DNA of 64,000 nt, taken from Glutamicibacter arilaitensis Re117 (GTDB taxonomy: Bacteria; Actinomycetota; Actinomycetes; Actinomycetales; Micrococcaceae). The translations under genes and the position numbers were made by a program. The stretch is taken from assembly GCF_000197735.1 (NCBI RefSeq), contig NC_014550.1, positions 248,001-312,000 of the forward strand, written 5' to 3'. The notes beneath the pieces were generated by a model. That model did no database searches and was not told where the DNA came from. It saw only the letters and a list, made by a program, of their open reading frames with translations. Below are positions 26,382 to 34,418 of the stretch, piece by piece. Each line of letters begins with the position of its first letter. The stretch's first letter is position 1.

Positions 26382-27785
26382 ATGAGCGAGAACAAGCGCG
26401 AGATCCTATTCAACGCATTCGATATGAACTGCGTGGTCCACCAGTCACCGGGCTTGTGGCGCCACCCGGATGACAAGGCATCGACCTACAACACCCTGGG
26501 CTACTGGACCCACCTGGCCAAGGTGCTGGAAAAGGGCAAGTTCCACGGGCTGTTCCTGGCAGATGTGCTGGGTACCTACGACGTCTACAAGGGCACCAAT
26601 GTGACCCCGCTGAGCTCCGGCGCCCAGGCACCGGTCAACGACCCGATGATGCTGGTCTCGGCTATGGCCGCCGTGACCGAGAATCTGGGCTTCGGCGTCA
26701 CTGCCGGCACCGCCTATGAGCACCCGTACGCCTTCGCCCGCCGCCTGGCCACCTTGGACCACCTGACCAATGGACGGGTGGGCTGGAACGTGGTTACCGG
26801 CTACCTGCCATCGGCCGCCCGCAACATGGGCCAGGAAGACCAGATGGAGCACGACGAGCGCTACAACCACGCCGATGAGTACCTCGAAGTGGTCTACAAG
26901 CTGCTCGAAGGCTCGTGGGAAGACGACGCGGTGCAAAACGACAAGGAAACCGGGATCTACACCGACCCGGGCAAGGTGCACCCGATCAACCACGAAGGCA
27001 AGTACTTCAAGGTTCCGGGCATCGCCATCACCGAGCCTTCCACCCAGCGCACCCCGGTGATCTACCAGGCCGGCGCTTCCAAGCGCGGCACCGAATTCGC
27101 GGCGTCGAACGCCGAGGCGATCTTCGTGAATTGCCCTACCCGCGACCTGCTCAAGGAAGCGGTTGCCAAGATCCGCGACGCCGCTGAGGCCGCGGGCCGT
27201 GGCCGCTACGACATCAAGGTCTTCGCCATGCAGACCATCATCACCGGCGAAACTTCCGAACTTGCCCAGGCGAAATTCGAAGACTACGCCTCCTACGTGG
27301 ATATCGAAGGTTCGCTGGCACTGCTTTCGGGCTGGACCGGCATCGACATGTCCGTCTACGGGCCAGACGATGTCATCGGTGACGACGTGAAGTCCAACGC
27401 CATCCAGTCCTCGGTGGAAACCTTCAAGAAGGCCAGTGGCGATACCGGAAAGCCATGGACCATCCGCCAGCTGGCCGAATGGATCGGCGTCGGCGGATTC
27501 GGTCCGGTCTCCGTGGGCTCGGGCGCCGAGGTAGCCGAAAAGCTCATCGACTGGGTGGAGCACACCGACGTTGACGGCTTCAACCTGGCCTATGCCGTCA
27601 CCCCGGGCACCTTCGAGGACGTCGTGGAGTACGTGGTTCCCGAACTACAGGCCCGCGGGGTCTACAAGACCGACTACGCCGAGGGCTCGCTGCGCAACAA
27701 GCTGTTCGGCGAGGGCGATCGCGTGAAGGACACGCACCGCGCCGCGAAGTACAAGGTGGCCAACCGCTTGGCTCCTCAGGCGTAG
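26382..27785 (+). CDS. LLM-class flavin monooxygenase, dimethyl-sulfide monooxygenase-like (NtaA/SnaA/DmoA family)
   Basis: 467 residues, usual for NtaA/DmoA-type FMN-dependent oxygenases. It opens LFNAFDMNCVVHQSPGLWRH, a pattern I recall from dimethyl-sulfide monooxygenase DmoA. It has conserved blocks such as RLATLDHLTNGRVGWNVVTG, EGSWEDDAV and QAGASKRGTEFAASNAEAIF. Family members use FMNH2 supplied by a separate reductase; none is encoded nearby. Together with the SfnB-like gene just upstream it forms a SAM-riboswitch-controlled organosulfur oxygenase pair. Dimethyl sulfide is the best guess; other thioethers or sulfones remain possible. Confidence 0.87.
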   Translation: MSENKREILFNAFDMNCVVHQSPGLWRHPDDKASTYNTLGYWTHLAKVLEKGKFHGLFLADVLGTYDVYKGTNVTPLSSGAQAPVNDPMMLVSAMAAVTENLGFGVTAGTAYEHPYAFARRLATLDHLTNGRVGWNVVTGYLPSAARNMGQEDQMEHDERYNHADEYLEVVYKLLEGSWEDDAVQNDKETGIYTDPGKVHPINHEGKYFKVPGIAITEPSTQRTPVIYQAGASKRGTEFAASNAEAIFVNCPTRDLLKEAVAKIRDAAEAAGRGRYDIKVFAMQTIITGETSELAQAKFEDYASYVDIEGSLALLSGWTGIDMSVYGPDDVIGDDVKSNAIQSSVETFKKASGDTGKPWTIRQLAEWIGVGGFGPVSVGSGAEVAEKLIDWVEHTDVDGFNLAYAVTPGTFEDVVEYVVPELQARGVYKTDYAEGSLRNKLFGEGDRVKDTHRAAKYKVANRLAPQA

Positions 27786-27801
27786 AAACCTAGCCAAAGA
27801 G

Positions 27802-27852
27802 CACACGGCGGCCTTGGGCAACGCGTTAGATGTTGCCCAAGGCCGCCGTGTG
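27802..27852. terminator. Bidirectional hairpin terminator
   Basis: A 21-bp perfect stem (CACACGGCGGCCTTGGGCAA and one further C, with its complement) and a 9-base loop lie between the convergent monooxygenase and ggt genes. Confidence 0.88.
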
Positions 27853-27861
27853 AGTATCTGG

Positions 27862-29685
27862 CTAGTCGATCGGTTCCAGCACCATCGCTGAACCGCCACC
27901 GCGCCGCGAAGGCTCGGCTGCGGCTGTGAGCGTGCCATCGGCAGCGATTTCTACCGCTTCAACCGCACCGATTTCCGCCTGCGGGGTGAAGGAATCCCCG
28001 GCCGCAGTGAGCTTGTGGCCAAAGGCTTCCAGAGCTGCGCCGTGCGCGTCGATGAACTCCGGTTCCGCCGTAACAGCTGCCGTATTGCGCTGGGAGGCGC
28101 GCGGTGCGGCAATGGCCTGGCTGATGTCCATGCCCAGATCAATGCGGTTCACCAGCGTCTGCAATACGGTGGTGATGATGGTTGAACCACCGGGGGAGCC
28201 AATAGCCAGCACCGGCTTGCCATCCTGCAAAACGATGGTTGGCGTCATCGATGAACGCGGGCGCTTGCCCGGATCGATGCGGTTCGGATCTGCCGGATCG
28301 TACACCGTGGAGAAATCGGTCAGCTCGTTGTTCAGCAGGAAACCGCGACCGGGAACCACCATGCCCGAACCACCGGTCTGCTCGATGGTCAACGTGTAGG
28401 AAACCATGTTGCCCCAGCGGTCAACGACCGACAGGTGGGTGGTGGAGATATTCTCCGTATCCTGCTCTGCCACCGGTTCACCGGTGTCTGCAGGGCATCG
28501 GCCATCATAGTTTTCGACATCGCCAGGGGCCACTGGCTTAACCGCAGCCTGTTGCGGATCAATAGCGCACGCCCGATCCGCACCGAACAGCTTGTCGGTC
28601 AAGGCCTGGGTGGGGACCTGGACAAATGCCGGATCACCCACGAACTTTCCTCGGTCGGCATAGGCCAGCGCAGTGGCCTCGAAATAAAGGTGCAAGGCAT
28701 CGGGCTCATCCATCGCTGAGAGGTTGAACTCAGAAAGGATATTCAGCGATTCGCCGATGGTCGTTCCGCCGCTGGAAGACGGGGCCATGCCGAAGACTTC
28801 GTAGCCGCGGTAATTCACCGTTGTCGGAGCTTGCTCCACCACTTCGTAGCCGGCAAGGTCCGCGGTACTCAGGGTTCCTGCAGGAACCGGGAGAGTAGTG
28901 TCATCGCTGGTGGGCGGCGCCTGAACGCTCTGGGCGATTTCGGTAGCCAATGGCCCTTCGTAGAAACCGTCAAGGTCTTGCTTGGCCAGCATTCGGTAGG
29001 TGGCGGCGAGATCTGGATTCTTGAAAATAGTCCCGACCTGGGGAGCATCGCCGCCGGGCAGGAACAATTGGCTGGTGGAGTCGAACGCGTTGAAACGTTC
29101 CTTGTTATCCAGCGTCTGTTCGCGGAAAGTCTCGTCAACTACGAAGCCGCGCGAAGCAATCTGCGTTGCCGGGCGCAGGACCTGCTTCAGGTTCTGCGAT
29201 CCCCAGTTATCCAGGGCGCGTTGCCAAGTGGCCAAGGTTCCGGGTACGCCAACTGCCACGCCGCTGGTAACCAGTTCCGGGGTGAAGTTGTACGGATCGC
29301 CCGTTGCCGGGTCGATGAAAGCATCATGGGAGATGCCAGCTGGTGCGGTCTCGCGGCCGTCAATGGTGCTGACCTTGCCGGACTTCGCATCGTAGTAGAG
29401 GAAATATCCGCCACCGCCAATGCCCGCGCTGTAGGGTTCGGTGACACCCAGTGCCGCCGCAGTGGCCACGGCCGCATCCACGGCATTGCCTCCCTTGCGC
29501 AGAACTTCAATGCCGGCGGCGGTGGCCTCCGGGTCTACCGAGGAAACTGCCCCGCCGGTGCCAATGGCCGTCGAGTCTTTCTGGGTGTGCCGTGGTTCCG
29601 CGCTCGCCGGAAGGGCTGAGAAAGCGCCCAGGCCCAAGGCGATAACTGCCGCGCAGGCAACTGACCGTAATCGTGCTCGTGACAT
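27862..29685 (-). CDS. ggt: Gamma-glutamyltransferase
   Basis: 607 residues. A Sec signal peptide (RSVACAAVIALGLGAFSALP, cleavage after ASA) indicates secretion. The large-subunit start VSSVDPEATAAGIEVLRKGG is conserved. The autoprocessing threonine lies in ENISTTHLSVVDRWG, beginning the small subunit, followed by GNMVSYTLTIEQ and the substrate motif GSPGGSTIITTVLQ. The proenzyme cleaves itself and hydrolyses or transfers gamma-glutamyl groups, for example from glutathione, releasing cysteinylglycine as a sulfur source. That role would suit its place inside the sulfur-scavenging region. No SAM riboswitch is seen upstream of it. Confidence 0.95.
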   Translation of the reverse strand: MSRARLRSVACAAVIALGLGAFSALPASAEPRHTQKDSTAIGTGGAVSSVDPEATAAGIEVLRKGGNAVDAAVATAAALGVTEPYSAGIGGGGYFLYYDAKSGKVSTIDGRETAPAGISHDAFIDPATGDPYNFTPELVTSGVAVGVPGTLATWQRALDNWGSQNLKQVLRPATQIASRGFVVDETFREQTLDNKERFNAFDSTSQLFLPGGDAPQVGTIFKNPDLAATYRMLAKQDLDGFYEGPLATEIAQSVQAPPTSDDTTLPVPAGTLSTADLAGYEVVEQAPTTVNYRGYEVFGMAPSSSGGTTIGESLNILSEFNLSAMDEPDALHLYFEATALAYADRGKFVGDPAFVQVPTQALTDKLFGADRACAIDPQQAAVKPVAPGDVENYDGRCPADTGEPVAEQDTENISTTHLSVVDRWGNMVSYTLTIEQTGGSGMVVPGRGFLLNNELTDFSTVYDPADPNRIDPGKRPRSSMTPTIVLQDGKPVLAIGSPGGSTIITTVLQTLVNRIDLGMDISQAIAAPRASQRNTAAVTAEPEFIDAHGAALEAFGHKLTAAGDSFTPQAEIGAVEAVEIAADGTLTAAAEPSRRGGGSAMVLEPID

Positions 29686-29833
29686 ACTTTGATCTCCTGG
29701 AAAGGTGGGGATGAAGTATGCGCAAATTTACGGGAACGGTATGCCGTGCGTGGTTGTGACACGCAGCACTTGTTATCCGTGCGCTAATTCCGCCCTTGTC
29801 CAGCGAATATGTTTGGTTATGACACGTAAAACA

Positions 29834-29880
29834 GTCGGGCAGCCACCACGGCATTGAATGCCGCGAATGACTGCCCGATT
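29834..29880 (-). terminator. Imperfect hairpin terminator after the QorB-like gene
   Basis: An imperfect stem (TCGGGCAG...CTGCCCGA outside, CGGCAT/ATGCCG inside) follows the stop of the minus-strand gene at 29900 and runs into a T-rich sequence on that strand. Confidence 0.6.
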
Positions 29881-29899
29881 AAACTCTTAGCCCCATGGA

Positions 29900-30763
29900 T
29901 TACTTGTCCAGGTTCTCCTTGATGACCTTGCCCAGGGAAGCCGGAGTCCGGCCGATCAGCTTGGCCAGATCGCCGGAGTTGACCTCTAGCGCGCCTTCGC
30001 GAACGCGCAGATCGGTATCGACGAGAATGTGGGCGAATGCTGCGGGGACTCCGGCATCCGCATAGATCTTTTCCAGCTGTTCGGGATCCATCTGCTGGTA
30101 GGCAACATCCTGTCCGGCAGCAGCGCCAACGGCGCCAGCGAGCTGGGTGAGGGTGAACGGCTTGTCGCTGCCCAGCTCGTAGATCTTGCCACTTTGCTCC
30201 TCCTCCGAGAGCAGTACCGCCGCGGCGGCATCGGCGTAATCGGCCCGAGCCGCTGCACTGATCTTGCCCTCGCCGGCGGCACCGAGCACCATGCCGCTGT
30301 TGAGGTAGCCCATCAGCTGGTCCGTGTAGTTCTCGATGTACCAGCCATTGCGCAGCAGCACGTAATCGATGCCGGAACCGGCCAGCAGGCGTTCGGTGGC
30401 GATATGCTCCTCGGCAAGCTTCATTCCGCCGGTCAAAGCGTTGGCAATAGAGGTGTACGCGATCAGCTGGACATCCACCTTCTTGGCGGCGTTGATGACG
30501 TTCTCATGCTGCGCCACGCGCTGGCCTACCTCGCTGGCTGAAATCAACAGCAACTTGTCTACGCCCTTCAGCGCGGATATCAGTGCCTGCTCAACGTTGT
30601 AATCAGCAACGCGGGTTTCCAAGCCTTTGCCCGCCAGCGGTTCCAGCTTCTGCGCTGAACGTCCAATGGCAACCAGATCAGCGGCCTTCGCGCCGCGCGC
30701 CAGCAGCGCATCGACGACTAGATTTCCAAGCTGTCCGGTGGCTCCGGTCACGGCAATCTTCAT
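29900..30763 (-). CDS. NAD(P)-binding atypical SDR, QorB-like quinone oxidoreductase
   Basis: 287 residues from the ATG at 30763; an in-frame extension upstream is unlikely to be translated. The Rossmann glycine motif VTGATGQLGNLVVDALLARG opens the protein, followed by VAIGRSAQKLEPLAGKG, the helix QRVAQHENVINAAKKVDV and IDYVLLRNGWYIENY, a set typical of NmrA/QorB-type atypical SDRs lacking the YxxxK motif. QorB-type enzymes reduce quinones with NADPH and may act in redox defence. It is convergent with no neighbour and is transcribed away from the metNIQ operon. Specific substrate unknown. Confidence 0.87.
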   Translation of the reverse strand: MKIAVTGATGQLGNLVVDALLARGAKAADLVAIGRSAQKLEPLAGKGLETRVADYNVEQALISALKGVDKLLLISASEVGQRVAQHENVINAAKKVDVQLIAYTSIANALTGGMKLAEEHIATERLLAGSGIDYVLLRNGWYIENYTDQLMGYLNSGMVLGAAGEGKISAAARADYADAAAAVLLSEEEQSGKIYELGSDKPFTLTQLAGAVGAAAGQDVAYQQMDPEQLEKIYADAGVPAAFAHILVDTDLRVREGALEVNSGDLAKLIGRTPASLGKVIKENLDK

Positions 30764-31072
30764 GGCAGTCCTTTCAAAAGCAGTCAGTGATTCCAACCGT
30801 AGGCCAGCAGCGCGTATTCCCGATGCCGGGCCGGGGCACCAATTGCCGGCGGTTGCCGGAGAAGGCCCCCCGGCTGAGCGCAAATCCGCAGGAGCACCTC
30901 CTACTCAAAGGGTCACATGAGGGGCAATGCGACAAATCATGACGCCGAAAATGACGCCGGCAGCCCGCTTTTCCAGTCCGGGGATGACGTGATGTCGCAG
31001 TGTTGCGCAACTCTTGGCTCGGTTCGGACATGGAACGCAGACTGGGAACACCTGGCCGCCAAGGCCGGGCAA

Positions 31073-31161
31073 CCCATCCAGAGCGACCGAGAGACCTGGC
31101 TCGTTGACGTCGCAGCAACCACCCGAACCGCGGGACGGTGCTACCGCCAGGACCGATGGAG
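31073..31161 (+). promoter_or_regulatory. SAM riboswitch (S-box-like) controlling metNIQ
   Basis: P1 CCATC, GAGCGACCGAGAGACCTGG, GCAGCAACC core, P3 around ACCCGAACCGCGGGACGGTG, CTACCGCCAGGACC and closing GATGG are present. It lies 96 bases before the metN ATG, so its expression platform must act through that leader. Confidence 0.9.
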
Positions 31162-31256
31162 CAGTGGCTGCCACCGGGCCACGCCTGGCTACGAGCCGGC
31201 TCAACCTCGGCCCTGGGCAGTCCTTCACGGTGCAACAGCCAAGGAGCACGCAGCAC

Positions 31257-32276
31257 ATGATTGAGATCAAGGATCTGCACAAGCACTATGACACCGCGCA
31301 GGGGCGCATCGAAGTGCTCAAGGGGATCGACCTGTCGGTGCCGGAAGGCTCGATCACGGCAGTGGTCGGCCCTTCCGGGGCCGGCAAATCGACCCTGTCC
31401 CATTGCATCTCGCTGCTGGAGAAGCCCAGCAGCGGGCAGATCCTCATCGACGGCAAGGACCTCGGCGCGCTCTCGGGCAGGGCGCTGCGCGCCGAACGCC
31501 GCGCCATCGGCACGATCTTCCAGAACTCGGCCCTGCTGAGCCGGCTGAGCGTCGCCGAGAACGTGGCACTTCCGCTGCGGAACCTCGGGGTGGTCCACCA
31601 CGAAATGCAGCAGCGGGTGGCCCAGCTGCTGGACCGGGTCGGGCTGCTGGAGAAGGCGGACGCCTATCCCGGGCAGCTCTCCGGCGGCCAGCGGCAACGC
31701 GTCGGCATCGCCCGGGCCCTGGCCCTGCGGCCGCGGCTGCTGCTCTCCGACGAAGCCACCTCGGGCCTGGATCCCGAATCCACGCACCAGGTGCTGGGGC
31801 TGCTGGATTCGCTGCGCAGCGACCTGGGCCTGTCCATCATCCTGATCACCCATGAGATGGATGTGGTGCGGCATGTGGCCGACGAGGTCGCCCAGCTGGC
31901 CAGCGGGCGCATTGCCGAGCACGGAGCCCTGCATGAGCTGGTGGCCTCGCCTGGCTCGGCGACCGGGGAGAAGCTGCTGCCGCTGCGGTCCGAGGAACTG
32001 CCGGCAGGCTTCGACTATGCCGTGACGGTGGCCTACCGCAAGGACCGGGTCGATCCCGGCTGGATCTCCCGCCTGGGCATCGAGCACGGGATCGCGGTGG
32101 CCCTGCTTGGCGGCGCCGTCGAGGCGCACCATGAGGGGACCTTGGGCCGAGTGCGCTTGGGCGTGCAGGGCGCGACCCCTCAGGACCTGCTCCGGTTGCT
32201 GGACGGGTGGGGCCTGCAGGCCGACCCGGGCAGCCTGGCCCGCAACAATCACGAACTGGTGGAGGCCAACGCATGA
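31257..32276 (+). CDS. metN: Methionine ABC transporter, ATP-binding protein
   Basis: 339 residues from the ATG at 31257 with AAGGAG upstream; the longer open frame from 31014 covers the riboswitch and is not coding. Walker A GPSGAGKST (39-47), signature QLSGGQRQRVGIARA, Walker B LLLSDEATSGLDPEST and the H-loop ILITHEMDVV identify the ATPase. The C-terminal about 75 residues form the NIL regulatory domain that senses methionine in MetN. It energises D- and L-methionine import. The downstream metI ATG overlaps its stop (ATGA). It is under a SAM riboswitch. Confidence 0.93.
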   Translation: MIEIKDLHKHYDTAQGRIEVLKGIDLSVPEGSITAVVGPSGAGKSTLSHCISLLEKPSSGQILIDGKDLGALSGRALRAERRAIGTIFQNSALLSRLSVAENVALPLRNLGVVHHEMQQRVAQLLDRVGLLEKADAYPGQLSGGQRQRVGIARALALRPRLLLSDEATSGLDPESTHQVLGLLDSLRSDLGLSIILITHEMDVVRHVADEVAQLASGRIAEHGALHELVASPGSATGEKLLPLRSEELPAGFDYAVTVAYRKDRVDPGWISRLGIEHGIAVALLGGAVEAHHEGTLGRVRLGVQGATPQDLLRLLDGWGLQADPGSLARNNHELVEANA

Positions 32277-32968
32277 GAATCCCATTTGAAAGCGCAGCCG
32301 TGGGCACCGACACTCCGTGGCAGCAATTGCCCGCGTTGATGCTGCCGGCCTACGGCCAGACCTGGGCCATGGTCGGAATCGTCATGGCCCTGGTCATCAG
32401 CCTCGGAGGACTGATGGGCATCGCGCTATACAACACCGATCGGCAGGGGCTCTTCCCGAGGGCGCGCCTCCATGCGGTGCTCAGCTGGATCGCCAACATG
32501 GGGCGCTCCCTGCCGTTCCTGGTGCTGATGGCAGCGATCATACCGTTCACCAAATGGGTCACCGGCACCACCATCGGCATTGCCGCGGCCGCCGTGCCCA
32601 TGACCATTGCCGGCATCCCGTTCTTCGCCCGGCTGGTGCAGAACGCGCTGAACGACCTGCCGAGGCACAATCTGGCCGTAGGGCTGGTGACCGGCGGTTC
32701 GGCCGCGCAGATCATCGGCACCACGCAGATCCGCGAGGCGCTGCCGGCCCTGGCTTCGGCCATCACGCTGAACACCATCTCGATGATCGAGTATTCGGCC
32801 ATCGCCGGGACCATCGGGGCCGGGGGCATCGGCTATCTCGCCGTGACCTACGGCTACCAGCGCTTCGACATGAACGTCATGCTGGCGACCATCGTGGTGC
32901 TGATCCTGACCGTGCAAATTGTCCAATTCCTCGGCGACCGCATCGCCCGCGCCCTGGCGCGTCCCTGA
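32273..32968 (+). CDS. metI: Methionine ABC transporter, permease
   Basis: 231 residues with five predicted membrane segments. MetI-type hallmarks include NMGRSLPFLVLMAAIIPFTK, the conserved AAAVPMTIAGIPFFARLVQN and the coupling-loop region IIGTTQIREALPAL, followed by SMIEYSAIAGTIGAGGIGYL. It forms the homodimeric membrane channel of the MetNIQ importer. The start ATG overlaps the metN stop, so translation is coupled. metQ follows 29 bp downstream. Confidence 0.93.
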   Translation: MRIPFESAAVGTDTPWQQLPALMLPAYGQTWAMVGIVMALVISLGGLMGIALYNTDRQGLFPRARLHAVLSWIANMGRSLPFLVLMAAIIPFTKWVTGTTIGIAAAAVPMTIAGIPFFARLVQNALNDLPRHNLAVGLVTGGSAAQIIGTTQIREALPALASAITLNTISMIEYSAIAGTIGAGGIGYLAVTYGYQRFDMNVMLATIVVLILTVQIVQFLGDRIARALARP

Positions 32969-32997
32969 ACACCAACGACGAACGAACGAGCGAGACC

Positions 32998-33909
32998 ATG
33001 ACTACACCGCACACCGGGCACGACCACGGCTTCACGCTGCGCAAGAACCGCAATGCCCTTCCCTGGACCATCGCCGCTCTCGCGGCCGTGGCCGCCCTCA
33101 TCCTCGGCGTGCTGCTGGGCCAGCAGCGCTCCGCCCCTGCCGCCGCTTCGGCCGCCGGAAACCAGACGAAGTTCACCGTCCACTTCGAACCGGCCATGGC
33201 CGGGGAGGAGAAGATCCTGGATTTCGTGGCGCAGCAGATCGCGCCGGACTACGGCATCGAAATCGAGAAGGTCGGGCTGCAGGATCCGATCCAGGCCAAC
33301 CAGGCGGTGGCCAGCGGCCAATTCGATGCCACGATTTTCGAGCACCAGTGGTACATGAAGCAGTCCGCTGAGGCTGCCGGGGTCGAGCTGGAACCCACGG
33401 TGGAGCTCTTCCAGTGGGGTTTCGGGCTCTATTCGAACCATTACGACTCGGTCGAGGACATCCCGCGTGGCGCCTCGCTGCTGTTGCCCAATGATGTGGC
33501 CAACCAGGGCCAGGCGCTGTGGCTGCTGCAACGCGAGGGCCTGCTCGGCCTGGACCCTGACATCGAACCGCGCACCGCGAAGATCCCCGATGTCATCGAT
33601 AACCCCCGGGGCTTCGAATTGAAGGAAGCCGACCTGCTGGCGATGCCGCGCATGCTCGACGACGTCGGTGTGGCGATCGGCTACGTCTCCCAGTTCGATG
33701 CGGGCAAGGTCGACCGCGAACAGGGGATCTTGTTCCCCGAGCCGCCCAAGACCTTCGCCTCCCGCCTGGTCATGGGCGCGGAGTACGCCAAGAGCGCCGA
33801 TGCGCAGAAGCTGGTGGAAGCATTCTCCGATCCGCGGCTGCAGGAGTACCTGGCCACGACCGAGGATCCGCTGGTCCAGGGAGTGCTCACCCCGGTCTCC
33901 GGTTCCTGA
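32998..33909 (+). CDS. metQ: Methionine ABC transporter, substrate-binding protein (membrane-anchored)
   Basis: 303 residues of the NlpA/MetQ family: FTVHFEPAMAGEEKILDFVA, QANQAVASGQFDATIFEHQW, LLPNDVANQGQALWLLQREG and a late RLVMGAEYAKSADAQKLVEAF are typical. Unlike most MetQ proteins there is no lipobox cysteine. An N-terminal hydrophobic segment (WTIAALAAVAALILGVLLG, about residues 27-46) follows a His/Arg-rich start, so it is probably tethered by an uncleaved helix. It delivers methionine to MetNI. It is the last gene of the operon before a strong hairpin. Confidence 0.9.
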   Translation: MTTPHTGHDHGFTLRKNRNALPWTIAALAAVAALILGVLLGQQRSAPAAASAAGNQTKFTVHFEPAMAGEEKILDFVAQQIAPDYGIEIEKVGLQDPIQANQAVASGQFDATIFEHQWYMKQSAEAAGVELEPTVELFQWGFGLYSNHYDSVEDIPRGASLLLPNDVANQGQALWLLQREGLLGLDPDIEPRTAKIPDVIDNPRGFELKEADLLAMPRMLDDVGVAIGYVSQFDAGKVDREQGILFPEPPKTFASRLVMGAEYAKSADAQKLVEAFSDPRLQEYLATTEDPLVQGVLTPVSGS

Positions 33910-33939
33910 CGGAACTGCCATTGCGCCGTGCGGATCGGC

Positions 33940-33987
33940 GAGCGCGAAGCGGCTCGGCACCGACAGGTGCCGAGCCGCTTCGCGCTC
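33940..33987. terminator. Hairpin terminator after metNIQ
   Basis: A perfect 22-bp GC-rich stem (GAGCGCGAAGCGGCTCGGCA and two more C, with its complement) with a GACA loop lies 30 bp after metQ. Confidence 0.85.
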
Positions 33988-34204
33988 CAGATGGCACATT
34001 TTCTCCGCCGAGGCTGGCAGTGTCAAGGATTTTCCGTCAAGATGCTTAACCCTTGGACTTGTGACGGTGCATTACGCCCAATATGACGAACATCGGGCAT
34101 TTCAGGATGCGTTGTGTGACTTCATGACCGCTGTCTTACGTAACGCTTGTCTGCTGAATTCACGGGTTGCAGACTTGAATTGTTCGGCCGGTACAGCCGG
34201 ACAC

Positions 34205-34292
34205 CCCATCCAGAGCGACCGAGAGACCTGGCTCGTTGAAGTCGCAGCAACCACCCGTAAACGGGAGCGGTGCTAAGGCCGGGACCGATGGA
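34205..34292 (+). promoter_or_regulatory. SAM riboswitch (S-box-like) controlling a peptide-type ABC transporter and monooxygenases
   Basis: CCATC, GAGCGACCGAGAGACCTGG, GCAGCAACC core, a short P3, GGTGCTAAGGCCGGGACC and closing GATGG occur in order on the plus strand. The leader to the first start codon is about 127 bases and contains a small CTCGG/CCGAG hairpin (34386-34403) whose 3' strand touches the GAGAGGA ribosome binding site. Confidence 0.88.
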
Positions 34293-34418
34293 GATTGCTA
34301 ATTTTCACGACGGTCTGCAGGGAGAAACTCGCCAAGAGTATTCCCCCAAATCATGGCAGAACGTGCAGCGAATCTAGGCGTAATCCTCGGGTCACCAACC
34401 GAGAGGACATTTGAAATC

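Noticed and set aside
30774-32285. Long minus-strand frame (503 codons) opposite metN
   Set aside because: It mirrors the high-GC third-position pattern of metN, has no recognisable domain, and would cover the SAM riboswitch.
32854-34026. Minus-strand frame opposite metQ
   Set aside because: It is a GC-driven shadow crossing the operon terminator.
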